Source: Rhizobium sp. Leaf453 (lineage in GTDB: Bacteria; Pseudomonadota; Alphaproteobacteria; Rhizobiales; Rhizobiaceae). From it: DNA of 64,000 bases. The stretch spans positions 1 through 64,000 of the forward strand of contig NZ_LMRG01000028.1 of the NCBI RefSeq assembly GCF_001425605.1, in the 5' to 3' direction. Positions 8,575-17,077 of the stretch are shown here, one piece after another. The notes beneath the pieces are model-generated. The model saw only the letters and a list, made by a program, of their open reading frames with translations. It searched no databases and had not been told where the DNA came from. Each line of letters opens with the position of its first letter. Positions within the stretch are counted from its first letter, which is position 1. The position numbers were made by a program, and so were the translations under genes.

Positions 8575-10053
8575 CTACTCCGCCGCCCTCGGCACAGTGG
8601 CCAGTATTTCGCGCCGACCCGGAAGCAGGGAAGCGTAGAGCGCCGCATATTGTTCGGCGCTCCGCTCCCAGGAGAAATTGGCCTTCATGCCCTGGTTCTG
8701 CAACCGCGCCCATTTCTTCGGATCCTGATAGGCGGCAAAGGCGCGATGGATGGAAAGCCGGAGGTTTTCGGCCGTGGCAGGATGAAACTGGAAGCCGGTC
8801 GCCACCCGCGCCGAGATCGCCGCATCGTTGGCATCGATGATTGTTTCCGACAGTCCGCCGGTGCGGGAGACGACCGGCACCGCGCCGTATCGAAGCGCGT
8901 AGAGTTGGGTGAGGCCACAGGGCTCGAAACGAGATGGCTGGATGACGACGTCGCTGCCGCCATGGATGAGGTGGGCCGTCGCCTCGTCGTAACCGATCCA
9001 GACGCCGATGCGATCAGGATGCCTCCCGGCCGCCGCCAGAAGAGCGTTCTCAACCTGCGCTTCGCCCTTGCCGAGCACGATCAGCCGGCCGCCGAGATAG
9101 GAGATTTCCTCCGCCACCTCCGCCAGCATGTCGCCGCCTTTCTGCCAGGTCAGGCGGGTTACAGCAGCGAAGATCGGTCCCGGCCCATCATCCAGCCGGA
9201 AGGTTTCGAGGAGTTTCGCCCGGTTGACCCCGCGGGACCGCATCCGCTTGTGATCATATTTGGCCGGAAGATATTCGTCGGTCGCCGGGTTCCAGATTTC
9301 CATGTCGATGCCGTTGACGATGCCGGTCAGCGTGCGCGGGCGCGAACTCAGCGCACCGGCCATACCCATGCCAAGCTCCGGCGAGATGACCTCCCGGGCA
9401 TAGGTGGGGCTGACGGTGGTGATGGCGCTGGCTGTGCGGATTCCGCCTTTCAAGTAACTGATGTCGCCATAATATTCGAGGCAATCGAGCGTCACTGTTT
9501 CCGGCGGCAAACCGATCTGGCTGACGACGGAGGTCGGGAACTGTCCCTGGAACGCCAGATTGTGGATCGTCAACACTGAAGGCGTGGTGTTGGCATTGCT
9601 GGAATAGCGCATGTAGACGGATGTCAGCGCCGTTTGCCAATCATGGGTGTGAACGACATCAGGCCACCAGCCGGGAATGAGCCCGCCGGCCACCGCCGAG
9701 GCCACATAGGAAAGGACCGCGAAACGCTTCCAGTTGTCGGGATGGTCGCGGCCGGTTTCATCGAGATAGGGACCGCCCGGACGATTGTAGAGCGCGGGGG
9801 CATCAAGGACCAGCAGATCCAGTTCCTCGTAACGCGCCTCAAGCAGCGAGGCAGGCGCGCCGAACAGGTCGGGGAAGAAATGGAGTGACTTCACGCCGGT
9901 GAGGCCGGCAAACAGTTGCGGATAGCCGGGAACAAGTGTTCGCGTATAGCAGCCGTAGCCGACAAGAGCCTTCGGAAGGGAGCCTGTGACATCGGCAAGG
10001 CCTCCGGTCTTGATCAGGGGGAAGATTTCAGAGGTCACCGAAAGTATTTTCAC
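8575..10053 (-). CDS. glgA: Glycogen synthase, ADP-glucose type
   Basis: The 492-residue GT5 glycosyltransferase transfers glucose from ADP-glucose to growing glycogen chains in the cytosol. Motifs are KTGGLADV (ADP-glucose binding) near residue 16, HTHDWQT near residue 130 and the C-terminal ALRYGAVPVVSRTGGL segment typical of GT-B enzymes. I use a GTG start at 10053 (VKILSVTSEIFPL), where family members begin, preceded by AAGGAATG; the longer frame to 10257 is not family sequence. Rhizobia usually have a glgPBCA operon, and here glgA is alone beside glgX, so this may be a second copy. Confidence 0.93.
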   Translation of the reverse strand: MKILSVTSEIFPLIKTGGLADVTGSLPKALVGYGCYTRTLVPGYPQLFAGLTGVKSLHFFPDLFGAPASLLEARYEELDLLVLDAPALYNRPGGPYLDETGRDHPDNWKRFAVLSYVASAVAGGLIPGWWPDVVHTHDWQTALTSVYMRYSSNANTTPSVLTIHNLAFQGQFPTSVVSQIGLPPETVTLDCLEYYGDISYLKGGIRTASAITTVSPTYAREVISPELGMGMAGALSSRPRTLTGIVNGIDMEIWNPATDEYLPAKYDHKRMRSRGVNRAKLLETFRLDDGPGPIFAAVTRLTWQKGGDMLAEVAEEISYLGGRLIVLGKGEAQVENALLAAAGRHPDRIGVWIGYDEATAHLIHGGSDVVIQPSRFEPCGLTQLYALRYGAVPVVSRTGGLSETIIDANDAAISARVATGFQFHPATAENLRLSIHRAFAAYQDPKKWARLQNQGMKANFSWERSAEQYAALYASLLPGRREILATVPRAAE

Positions 10054-10317
10054 GCAGGTCACATTCCTTGTACCGACGGTTACGATCGGGACGTGTTTGC
10101 GCAAAGCACTTCGCCCCTCCCCATGATGTTGCAAAGCGAAGACGATGTCCGCAGAAAAGAGTGCGAAGCCGCAATTTTTTTGCAGCGCAAAATTACCCAG
10201 TCCGGAACCGGCAGCAAAACCGTCTTTTCCGGCAAGCACTGCTGATTGCCGGGTCATGGCCGGTCAGATGAGGTCAGCGTGAACGTCCTTAGCCGGCGTT
10301 CCGCTCAGCCAGATGCA

Positions 10318-10557
10318 TCAGGCGATCTTGCTGCGCTTCTTCGCAACCGATTCCGGAACCGCGTCATTTTTCACGACGGACAGCTTCGAGGTCTTGGCAA
10401 CCTTCGCGACCGGTGCGGCGGAAGCAGCCTCCGCTTCTTCTGTCAATTGACGCAAGGCTTCCAGCCAATGCGCGTCGTGACTGCCGTCCGGCCGGCCATC
10501 CGCTTCCCAAAGCGCATAAGCTCGGGCTCTGATATCGTCTTCGCTGATATCCGTCAT
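10318..10557 (-). CDS. DUF2934 domain protein
   Basis: The 79-residue protein has the DUF2934 signature IRARAYALWEADGRPDG followed by W and LEALRQL at residues 8-36. A basic Ala/Lys tail (SVAKKRSKIA) follows. AAAGGGAG lies just before the ATG at 10557; a longer frame to 10584 is possible. DUF2934 proteins are small, common in rhizobia and without known function. No operon partner is evident, since the neighbours point elsewhere. Confidence 0.8.
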   Translation of the reverse strand: MTDISEDDIRARAYALWEADGRPDGSHDAHWLEALRQLTEEAEAASAAPVAKVAKTSKLSVVKNDAVPESVAKKRSKIA

Positions 10558-10883
10558 ATGCTTCTCCCTTTGCAAAAGTGCCAAACATAACTGCGGGGGG
10601 AGCGCATGGTTCCATCCGGAAAGATCAACACGAAGAGTTGATCACCATGTAATCTCAGGATGTCATTCCGGAAATTGCACCCCGGAATATCGCACTCCCC
10701 TAAGCGCTGCGAAAAGGACACGACAAAAACGATTCGCCTGGAGATTCTACGCTGAATCGGATTGCAAGCGAGCGATATTCGCAGCTGCACACCGTCACAC
10801 TCTGACGCAGTTCATGGAACCAAAGACACGGTCGCTCCGTTATGCGCTTGCCGCTCGACCCGTCGGCGTTTCAGGAGTCTGCC
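10558..10883. other. Intergenic region, no gene seen
   Basis: This 326-base gap separates two divergent small genes. I saw no coding frame with family similarity, no clear inverted repeat with a T-run and no recognisable RNA. Both upstream promoters must lie here. Confidence 0.5.
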
Positions 10884-11252
10884 ATGAAGAAAATCGTTCT
10901 CGCCCTGGTGCTGATCGCATCTCCCGCTGCGGCCCAGACGATGACGGTCGAAGATCTCTGCGTGAAAGTGGCGAAACATCTTCTGATGACCGACAATCTG
11001 CACACCGGCGTCGTGCAGTCCTTTCCGGAACTGAAGCCACCCGGCGCCCGCATGACCTATTCGACGCGCGATGGCGTGGAGAAGAAAGATATGGTCGATA
11101 CGATCGAGTGCCAGTTCGAGAATGCGAAGGCACCGTTCAGGGTGAAGCGTTTCTGCGTCGCCAGCACGTGCTATTCCGCGGACGAAAAGAACGAGGAAAA
11201 CAAGCGGAGGTTTGACGAGGTGCGCGTTCTGCTGGAACGCGAAGGCCTGTAG
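10884..11252 (+). CDS. Exported small protein of unknown function
   Basis: The 122-residue protein has a clear Sec signal peptide (MKKIVLALVLIASPAAAQ), so the mature protein of about 104 residues should be periplasmic. It contains three Cys after cleavage (DLCVKV, TIECQF, RFCVASTC region), consistent with disulfide bonding. CAGGAG precedes ATG 10884; an in-frame upstream ATG at 10842 would bury the signal peptide. It is convergent with the spermidine-synthase-like gene, two bases apart. I do not recognise the family. Confidence 0.75.
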   Translation: MKKIVLALVLIASPAAAQTMTVEDLCVKVAKHLLMTDNLHTGVVQSFPELKPPGARMTYSTRDGVEKKDMVDTIECQFENAKAPFRVKRFCVASTCYSADEKNEENKRRFDEVRVLLEREGL

Positions 11253-11253
11253 C

Positions 11254-11931
11254 CTATTTCGATTTCGTCGCCATCCAGATCACGTGGCGCGCACCTCTTC
11301 CCTTGGTGCTCGCCCGAACGCTTAACTCTTCAACAGTAAACCCCGCATCGCGCAGACGCCGGGTAAAACCCGCGTCGGGGGCCGAAGACCAGACGGAGAG
11401 GACGCCGTTCGGACGCAGCGCCTTGCGCGCGGCACGCAGGCCGGCGACGGAATAGAGATCGTCGTTTGCCTTGCGGGTCAGACCTTCAGGCCCATTGTCG
11501 ACATCGAGCAGGATCGCATCATAGGCCGCGGCGACGGAATGGATCAGACGGCCGACATCGCCCTCCCGAATCGTCACCCTCGCATCATCAAGGCAGCCGG
11601 CGAAAACCTCGGCCATCGGCCCGCGCGCCCAGGCGACGACGGCTGGCACGAGTTCACCGACCGTCACCGTCGCATCCGTCGGCAGTACGGCGAGCGCCGC
11701 CCGCAGCGTGAACCCCATGCCGAGACCGCCGATCAGCATATGCGGACGCGCATGTTTGCTGATCCGCTCGTAGGAGAGTTTGGCCAACGCCTCCTCGGAC
11801 CCGCTCAGCCGGTTGTTCATCAATTCGATCGTGCCGAGCATGATGGAAAATTCGGTCCCGCGCTGCTTCAGCCGCAGTTCACCACCGCCATCCGGCATTA
11901 TCGCTGTGTCAATGTGGGTCCAGGGGATCAC
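11254..11931 (-). CDS. Spermidine-synthase-like methyltransferase-fold protein
   Basis: The 225-residue Rossmann-fold protein resembles the spermine/spermidine synthase family (SpeE-like): the nucleotide-binding loop MLIGGLGMGFTLRAAL, the acidic VGELVPAVVAW strand end and ILLDVDNGPEGL (SpeE GG-x-D-like position). It lacks much of the classical N-terminal tetramerisation domain, so the reaction, aminopropyl or methyl transfer, is uncertain. I use GTG 11931 (MIPWTHIDTA) with GGAAG upstream rather than TTG 11943. It lies 57 bases downstream of the ATP-grasp gene on the same strand and may belong to that operon. Confidence 0.8.
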   Translation of the reverse strand: MIPWTHIDTAIMPDGGGELRLKQRGTEFSIMLGTIELMNNRLSGSEEALAKLSYERISKHARPHMLIGGLGMGFTLRAALAVLPTDATVTVGELVPAVVAWARGPMAEVFAGCLDDARVTIREGDVGRLIHSVAAAYDAILLDVDNGPEGLTRKANDDLYSVAGLRAARKALRPNGVLSVWSSAPDAGFTRRLRDAGFTVEELSVRASTKGRGARHVIWMATKSK

Positions 11932-11988
11932 GCGCGCTTCCAATCGTCAGAAGCGCAGCCGATAGCACAAATGCGGGGCGAAAACAGC

Positions 11989-13035
11989 CTAAAGCGTTGC
12001 CAGAGCCCGGTTGGAAATCGAACCGGAATAGACCTTGCGGATGGCGACCTTCTCCTCCAGTGACCGGATGATCTCAGCCGAAAAATCGACCTTGTACATA
12101 CGCGCGATCTCCGGCAACCCTCCCGGCGTGAAGACGTTGATCTCCAGGATCTTGTCGCCGACGATATCGAGACCGACGAGGAACATGCCGTCTTCGACCA
12201 GCTTCGGCCGGACCATTTCGGCGACGGCGAGAATATCTTCGGTGATCTTGACCTCGGCGGCCGTGCCCGCCGCATGCATGTTCGAGCGGACCTCGCCCTT
12301 GGCCGGTACACGCCGGAAAGCGGCATAGACGCCATCACGCATCAGCGGCTTGCCATTCATCATGAAGAAGCGGATGTCGCCAGCCTTGGCCTCAGGCAGA
12401 TAGCCTTGCGCGATCAGGTATCCTTCGCCGCTGACCGCCTCGAAAATCTGGTTGAGATTGGCGTCATCAGGCGTCGCGATCTTGAAGACATTCTTGCCGC
12501 CCGACCCCTGCAAAGGCTTCAGGATCACACCCTTGCGATGATCCGCGATAAAGGCCCGGATTTCCTCGATGCTCTTGGATATGAGGGTCTCGGGACGTAC
12601 GGGCTCTGGAAAACCCTGGAAGTAAAGCTTGTTCTGGGCGAGCGCCAAGCCGGCGGGATCGTTGACTACGATCGTACCGCGTTCGCTCGCAAGCCGTCCG
12701 AACATGGCACCGATATGCGCTGCCCATGGCCGGTCGTCGGAATCGAGCGACGGATCGTTGCGCAGGAAGATGACATCGACCTCCTCCACGTTGATCGTCT
12801 GGATCTTGGCATCCTTGCCCTGAAAGGCCTTGTGAAAGGCTTCCGCATCCTTGTGTTTCGTTCCGGCGACGACGGTCGCCCGGATCATCAGGCTGTCGTC
12901 CGGCCGCAGCACGAAATCGCCCGGCGCGACATAACAGACGTCATGGCCACGGGCGCTTGCCGCCATCGCCAGCGCCGTCGTGGTGAAGTGGGTTTCCTCG
13001 CTCTCGATGGAATTGACGAAGAAGGCGACGCGCAT
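11989..13035 (-). CDS. ATP-grasp ligase, glutathione-synthase-like
   Basis: The 348-residue protein has an N-terminal Rossmann-like domain (MRVAFFVNSIESE) and an ATP-grasp fold from about residue 125. The glycine loop is GVILKPLQGSGGKNVF and the magnesium/ATP site is LEINVFTPGGLPEI. ATP-grasp enzymes of this group (GshB, RimK) join a carboxylate to an amine using ATP. TAGGAG precedes the ATG and the upstream QEGLA gene ends eight bases earlier, so they are one operon. True GshB is normally encoded elsewhere near rsmI. Here the neighbours are a putative carboxypeptidase and an amidohydrolase, so I infer a peptide- or amino-acid-ligase with an unknown substrate rather than housekeeping glutathione synthesis. 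Confidence 0.85.
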   Translation of the reverse strand: MRVAFFVNSIESEETHFTTTALAMAASARGHDVCYVAPGDFVLRPDDSLMIRATVVAGTKHKDAEAFHKAFQGKDAKIQTINVEEVDVIFLRNDPSLDSDDRPWAAHIGAMFGRLASERGTIVVNDPAGLALAQNKLYFQGFPEPVRPETLISKSIEEIRAFIADHRKGVILKPLQGSGGKNVFKIATPDDANLNQIFEAVSGEGYLIAQGYLPEAKAGDIRFFMMNGKPLMRDGVYAAFRRVPAKGEVRSNMHAAGTAAEVKITEDILAVAEMVRPKLVEDGMFLVGLDIVGDKILEINVFTPGGLPEIARMYKVDFSAEIIRSLEEKVAIRKVYSGSISNRALATL

Positions 13036-13043
13036 GGGAGCTC

Positions 13044-14939
13044 CTAGCTGGTGATCAGGTCGAGGGGGTTCAATCCGGCTCGCGCCTTGTCGAGGCGAGC
13101 CTGTGCTTGCGGATGGGAGAGGAAGGCGGGACGGATGACTGGTGCCTTCAACAGGCCGCGCAGGCCGAGTTCCTGCATGACCTTGAAATGCGCCGCCGAA
13201 ATCTTGCCCATCCAGAACGGATCGAGCGCGCCGCCGGCTTTCAGATGCTCCAGCAGTTCCAGGAGCCCGCGCAGATAGATGGCATCCTTGGCGAGGCCAC
13301 CGCCTCTGTAAAGCCGGAGCGACAGGTTGAAAGCGGCGGCCGGTGCAAATCCGTATTCATCGACAAGCAGGCTGTACGTTTCCGCAAACGGCCTGCCGTC
13401 GAGCATTATGGCACAGGCGATCACACGAGCCGCGATCAGCCGAAGCCGACCGACGGTCATGCCGCCTGCCATATATTCGGAAAAGACGGCAAGCCCTTCC
13501 TGCATGCCCTCGTAGCCGGCCAAGCCTGACCGGAACAGCCGCAGTCCCTGCGCCGAGCCATTGAAATAGGTGAGCAGATGAACACCAATCTCGTGGCTCA
13601 GAAGCGCATGGACGCGGTTGCGGTCCATGCGGGTATGCCGCGAGATCAACAGACGCTCGCCCGAAACCAGCAGACCGGAGGGCAAGTCGTCGCGTAGTTC
13701 GATCTCGGCGACAAAGCGGGAATATTGGTGGCGGTATTGTTCGATCATCGCCCGGGCAGCCGCTTCCACCTCGAAGCAATCCGCAATCCCGGCTTCGTCC
13801 TCTTCTCCCTCGTCGCCACGAACGAATTTCTCGGTTCTCAGCAGGATATCCGTCGCGATGCGGTGCAGCGACGGCTCGACGGGGCCATAAAGAGCGCGCC
13901 CGAACTCGATGAAACGGCCAGTTTCGCGTGACGAGATCAAAGAAAGCTGCAGATCAAGTTCCTGCTGCTTCTCGCGGTAGAGATGGTAGAGAACCGGGTC
14001 CTCGAAACGATCGAAGGCTACGGAGAAGAGCTTGCGCTTTTCTGCCTCCACCTGCACCGACAATGGCCGATAAAGAAATTGCGGCGTCCGCTTGAACTTG
14101 TTCGCCTTGAATTCCTGCCAGGCGGCGTCGGCATTGATGGGCGTCACGGCAAGCAGGAAATCGAATGTGGAGGCGACGTCGTCGATACTGCGATCCGCCC
14201 GGCTGACGGCATCGACAAAGGCCTTTCGACCCAAGGCGCGATGGGAGGTCAGCTTCACGGTCTGCGTCGCACTGACAAAGGACGCGAAAGCCTTCAGACC
14301 TGCATCGAAGATATTGGCGACCAGCCGTTCGCGCAGGTCGGGATAGATGTATCCCGATTCCGGCTGCCGGTAGATCGGCGCGAAACGAACCGCGACCAGA
14401 GGAAAGCCAGTCCCACGCGCCAGCGCCAGAGCCTGCGGATCGGTTGAAAGCTCGAAGCGCTTTACATAGGGGGTGCGGAATTTCACCTGACGGATATCGG
14501 CACCCTCCGCCAGCACCGTCGCCGCCTGCTCGGCGGCGGCATCATCAGTCGATAAAAGCCGTATCTCGAAAGGCGGCAGATACGGCGCGTCAGCGGTGAT
14601 CAATGTGTCATGCTCGAGTTCATCGACATCGAGCAGCATGAACGCGCCGAAGCGGGCATGCAGGACCTCGCCGACGGCAAGGATGATCGGCAGCGCCTCC
14701 TCCACGTCATTGACGATGAGGTAGGACGCGTGGGCGGCGCTGACATCGCGCGCCGCCAAATCCTCACGGCCCTTCGTCACGTGAACACATAGGAACGGCA
14801 GCGGCCGGTCGATATGCAGGCGGCCGCCACGATCGAAATCCTTGCGCACCGACTTGTCCGTCCGTATGCAATCGAGGATATCCTCGAGCCAGTCGGGATG
14901 AGATGCCTCCTGCCTTGCCCTGCGCCGCGCGGTGCTCAT
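13044..14939 (-). CDS. QEGLA-motif DUF1704 protein, putative zinc carboxypeptidase (MATCAP-like)
   Basis: The 631-residue protein matches the 'flavohemoglobin expression-modulating QEGLA motif' family (DUF1704). HEIGVH at residues 449-454 is an HExxxH zinc site and GMQEGLA at 478-484 supplies the probable third ligand, Glu481. Eukaryotic DUF1704 members (MATCAP/KIAA0895L) are tubulin-tyrosine carboxypeptidases with the same HExxxH layout, so a carboxypeptidase activity is a reasonable inference. The bacterial substrate is unknown. The start ATGA overlaps the stop of the upstream amidohydrolase gene and the ATP-grasp gene follows eight bases after, so the three are translationally coupled. The flavohemoglobin link is only a family name. 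Confidence 0.9.
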   Translation of the reverse strand: MSTARRRARQEASHPDWLEDILDCIRTDKSVRKDFDRGGRLHIDRPLPFLCVHVTKGREDLAARDVSAAHASYLIVNDVEEALPIILAVGEVLHARFGAFMLLDVDELEHDTLITADAPYLPPFEIRLLSTDDAAAEQAATVLAEGADIRQVKFRTPYVKRFELSTDPQALALARGTGFPLVAVRFAPIYRQPESGYIYPDLRERLVANIFDAGLKAFASFVSATQTVKLTSHRALGRKAFVDAVSRADRSIDDVASTFDFLLAVTPINADAAWQEFKANKFKRTPQFLYRPLSVQVEAEKRKLFSVAFDRFEDPVLYHLYREKQQELDLQLSLISSRETGRFIEFGRALYGPVEPSLHRIATDILLRTEKFVRGDEGEEDEAGIADCFEVEAAARAMIEQYRHQYSRFVAEIELRDDLPSGLLVSGERLLISRHTRMDRNRVHALLSHEIGVHLLTYFNGSAQGLRLFRSGLAGYEGMQEGLAVFSEYMAGGMTVGRLRLIAARVIACAIMLDGRPFAETYSLLVDEYGFAPAAAFNLSLRLYRGGGLAKDAIYLRGLLELLEHLKAGGALDPFWMGKISAAHFKVMQELGLRGLLKAPVIRPAFLSHPQAQARLDKARAGLNPLDLITS

Positions 14940-15757
14940 GACAGCGCCTTCAGCGTTTCGACGAGAACCGGTAAAGACAGCCGGATCATCTCACGCATGG
15001 CCTTGAGTGCCTCGATATCGGGCTCACCTGTCCATTCGTCCATGAAGAACTTCTTGAACTCGATGGCGATGGCGCAGCCCGTCTCGGGAAACCGCTCGTG
15101 CACGAAGCGCGTCTGCTGCCCCTTGCCCTGGAAAGCGATGTTTTCCCGCACATCCATCGGCTGGCCGCGAAACTCGAAGCGGCGCAACTGCTCTATGAAC
15201 GGATCAAGGACGTCAGCCCAGCGGTCGCGATCCATGGAGGACGTGCCTATGTTGATCTGCGGCGCCTTTTCAAAGGCCATTTCCGGGCCGTCGGCACCGT
15301 CCCGGCGATGGTTGTAGCTGTGCATGTCGAGGACGATGAACGCGCCATATTGCTGTTCAAGGCCACGCAAGTAAGCGTCCAACATGGCGTAATAGGCGTC
15401 ATGAACATGAAGGGAGGCGGCCGTGGCCGCTTCCTGCAGCGGCTCCCTCCAGACCTTCAGCCCCCAAGCCTGTTCCGGCTTGAAGTAGATGGCTCCGTCA
15501 CGCGCCCGGTTGAGATCGATCTCGAAGCGGGACCGGTGAAACACGATGCGGTTGGGAATGTCCCGGATGAAATATTCGGTAAACGGATCCTCTTCCCGCA
15601 GCCGCTCGTCACTATTGAGCGCCATGGATTCGAGGAGATCGCCGCGCACGTGATGGCCGTTGTGGATGGCGGTTCCGACGATCGGTGAGGCACCACGGGA
15701 TGTGGTCCACCATTCCAAGGGATCCGGATCGAGGATGAAAGTGCCTGAAGGGGACAT
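14936..15757 (-). CDS. N-formylglutamate amidohydrolase family protein
   Basis: The protein of about 273 residues belongs to the FGase family (zinc-dependent release of an acyl group from acyl-glutamate and related amides). Metal-site segments are VGTAIHNGHHVRGDL, IVFHRSRFEIDLNRARDG and VLDMHSYNHRRDG. I use ATG 15757 (MSPSGTFIL) with GAAGGAC upstream; an upstream ATG at 15856 would add 33 residues. It overlaps the QEGLA gene by four bases (ATGA). No hut genes for histidine breakdown are nearby, so histidine catabolism is unlikely and a role beside the ATP-grasp and DUF1704 enzymes is favoured. Confidence 0.85.
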   Translation of the reverse strand: MSPSGTFILDPDPLEWWTTSRGASPIVGTAIHNGHHVRGDLLESMALNSDERLREEDPFTEYFIRDIPNRIVFHRSRFEIDLNRARDGAIYFKPEQAWGLKVWREPLQEAATAASLHVHDAYYAMLDAYLRGLEQQYGAFIVLDMHSYNHRRDGADGPEMAFEKAPQINIGTSSMDRDRWADVLDPFIEQLRRFEFRGQPMDVRENIAFQGKGQQTRFVHERFPETGCAIAIEFKKFFMDEWTGEPDIEALKAMREMIRLSLPVLVETLKALS

Positions 15758-15919
15758 GCTGTCCTTCTCGTTGACATGCCGCAGACCGAAAGCGCGGTCG
15801 CGCAATGCAATTTTTCTCAACGAGAGAATGGATAGGGAGGGCTTTTGTTCCATCAAAAGCCGGAACTGGCTCGTAAAGCAGCCTATGCGAGCAGAAACGA
15901 ACAGGCCTTATCGGCTGAT

Positions 15920-16576
15920 TTAACCCGGGTGGTTAAACGAAGCGATTGCGGCTTCGCAAGCGCGGGTGAAGCGGGCGGACGGGCCTTCGCTGCCGGTGGC
16001 AAGCTTGCTGACCTGCGCGCCTTCTCTGAGCATGGAAAGCGTATCGGACAGAAGTTCCGGCTCGCTGACACCGGCATCGCGACAGAGTTGTTCGAGGCGG
16101 CGGCGCTGGGTGAGCTTGAAATTCTCGATCACCGCATGGGCCGGATGGCCTTGCTCCTTCAGTTCGACGGCCGCATTGGCAAGATCGCAGCCATATTTAT
16201 TGTCTTCCAGGCACTTGGCGCTGGCCTGTACCCACCCCTGCAACTGGGCCATCGGGTTACCGGGATTTTTCGCCTCCAGGTCATCCCAGAATTCGGCCGC
16301 CTTTTCGGATTTGAACCGCAAAGTCTCGCAGATCAGGTCGTCTTTCGAGCCGAAATGACGGTAAAGCGTCATCTTGTTCGTCTCGGCCGCCTCGGCGATC
16401 GCATCGACGCCAATGCCACGAATGCCGTGCTGCCGGAACAGCTCGCATGCCATTGAAACAATACGATCTCGCGGTGCGGCGCGCACTTCCACACACTGAC
16501 CTTTTTCCAGCCTTATATCTGCCGGCTTCGGGCTCGATACGGATTTCGAATTTTTATTTCCGATGGTTATTGACAT
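15920..16576 (-). CDS. TetR/AcrR-family transcriptional regulator
   Basis: The 218-residue repressor has its helix-turn-helix at about residues 37-82 (RDRIVSMACELFRQHGIRG ... MTLYRHFGSKDDL), which is the classic TetR pattern, and a divergent all-helical ligand-binding half. The first 30 residues are unusually polar and might be overcalled; a start nearer RAAPRDRI would need a non-ATG codon. The region just upstream has several inverted repeats that could be its own operator. It lies upstream of the QEGLA operon on the same strand, separated by about 160 bases, and may control it. The ligand is unknown. Confidence 0.9.
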   Translation of the reverse strand: MSITIGNKNSKSVSSPKPADIRLEKGQCVEVRAAPRDRIVSMACELFRQHGIRGIGVDAIAEAAETNKMTLYRHFGSKDDLICETLRFKSEKAAEFWDDLEAKNPGNPMAQLQGWVQASAKCLEDNKYGCDLANAAVELKEQGHPAHAVIENFKLTQRRRLEQLCRDAGVSEPELLSDTLSMLREGAQVSKLATGSEGPSARFTRACEAAIASFNHPG

Positions 16577-16582
16577 AGGTGT

Positions 16583-16622
16583 GACCGGTCGGTAACTATT
16601 CAGATGTTACCTAGCAGTAACA
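16583..16622. promoter_or_regulatory. Inverted-repeat cluster, candidate TetR operator
   Basis: GACCGGTC (16583-16590) is a perfect 8-bp palindrome. GGTAAC-N9-GTTACC (16591-16611) and TGTTAC-N6-GTAACA (16605-16622) overlap downstream. All lie within 50 bases of the TetR start codon, where autoregulatory operators usually sit. Confidence 0.45.
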
Positions 16623-16705
16623 TTGTATTTAACTGAAGTCAAGTTTACGACCCCGGCGGGAATTCGCCAGCCGGAAAAGACGAATGAACCCGAAGGAATA
16701 CCATA

Positions 16706-16969
16706 ATGCACCCGGCAAGCAGCGATCTGACCATAACGGAAGCCCTGGGCGACCCGATGATCCGTGCCATCATGCGTGCGGACGGCGTCACAACCACCGA
16801 GATGAAGACTCTCCTCTACTCCGCTGCGAGCGCTCTGCGCCAAATGCAGCCGGGTTCGGTGAGCGCCAAGAATCACACGACCAATCTTCTGGCAGCGCCG
16901 AAACGGCGCCTGTTGTCGATGGTCCATCCGCTCGCCTCCCCCTCCGATTACCGCAGAACCGCGGCCTGA
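16706..16969 (+). CDS. Small conserved hypothetical protein
   Basis: The 87-residue protein (MHPASSDLTITEALGDPMIR) has predicted helices through residue 50, an Ala/Arg-rich C-terminus and no signal peptide. GAAGGA precedes the ATG. Rhizobiaceae carry many short proteins starting with ALSDPMIxAVMxADGV-like text, which supports its being real, but no function is known. It is convergent with the chemoreceptor gene, with a terminator hairpin between them. Confidence 0.65.
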   Translation: MHPASSDLTITEALGDPMIRAIMRADGVTTTEMKTLLYSAASALRQMQPGSVSAKNHTTNLLAAPKRRLLSMVHPLASPSDYRRTAA

Positions 16970-17012
16970 TCGGAGCCAACCTTCCTCCCGGCGCATCCCC
17001 TGAATGCGCACA

Positions 17013-17050
17013 CACAAACCCAGCCGGAGACCTCCCCGGCTGGGTTTGTG
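17013..17050. terminator. Bidirectional terminator-like hairpin
   Basis: A perfect 15-bp stem (17013-17027 with 17036-17050, loop of 8) lies between two convergent genes. T-runs are weak on both sides, so its efficiency is uncertain. Confidence 0.75.
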
Positions 17051-17077
17051 CTTTCCAGGATTTGTCTTTTGCTACAA

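Noticed and set aside
8566-8586. GCGGCGG/CCGCCGC hairpin at the glgA end as a terminator
   Set aside because: It overlaps the glgA coding end and lacks a T-run on either strand.
8650-9579. 309-codon plus-strand frame
   Set aside because: Antisense of glgA, with no domain.
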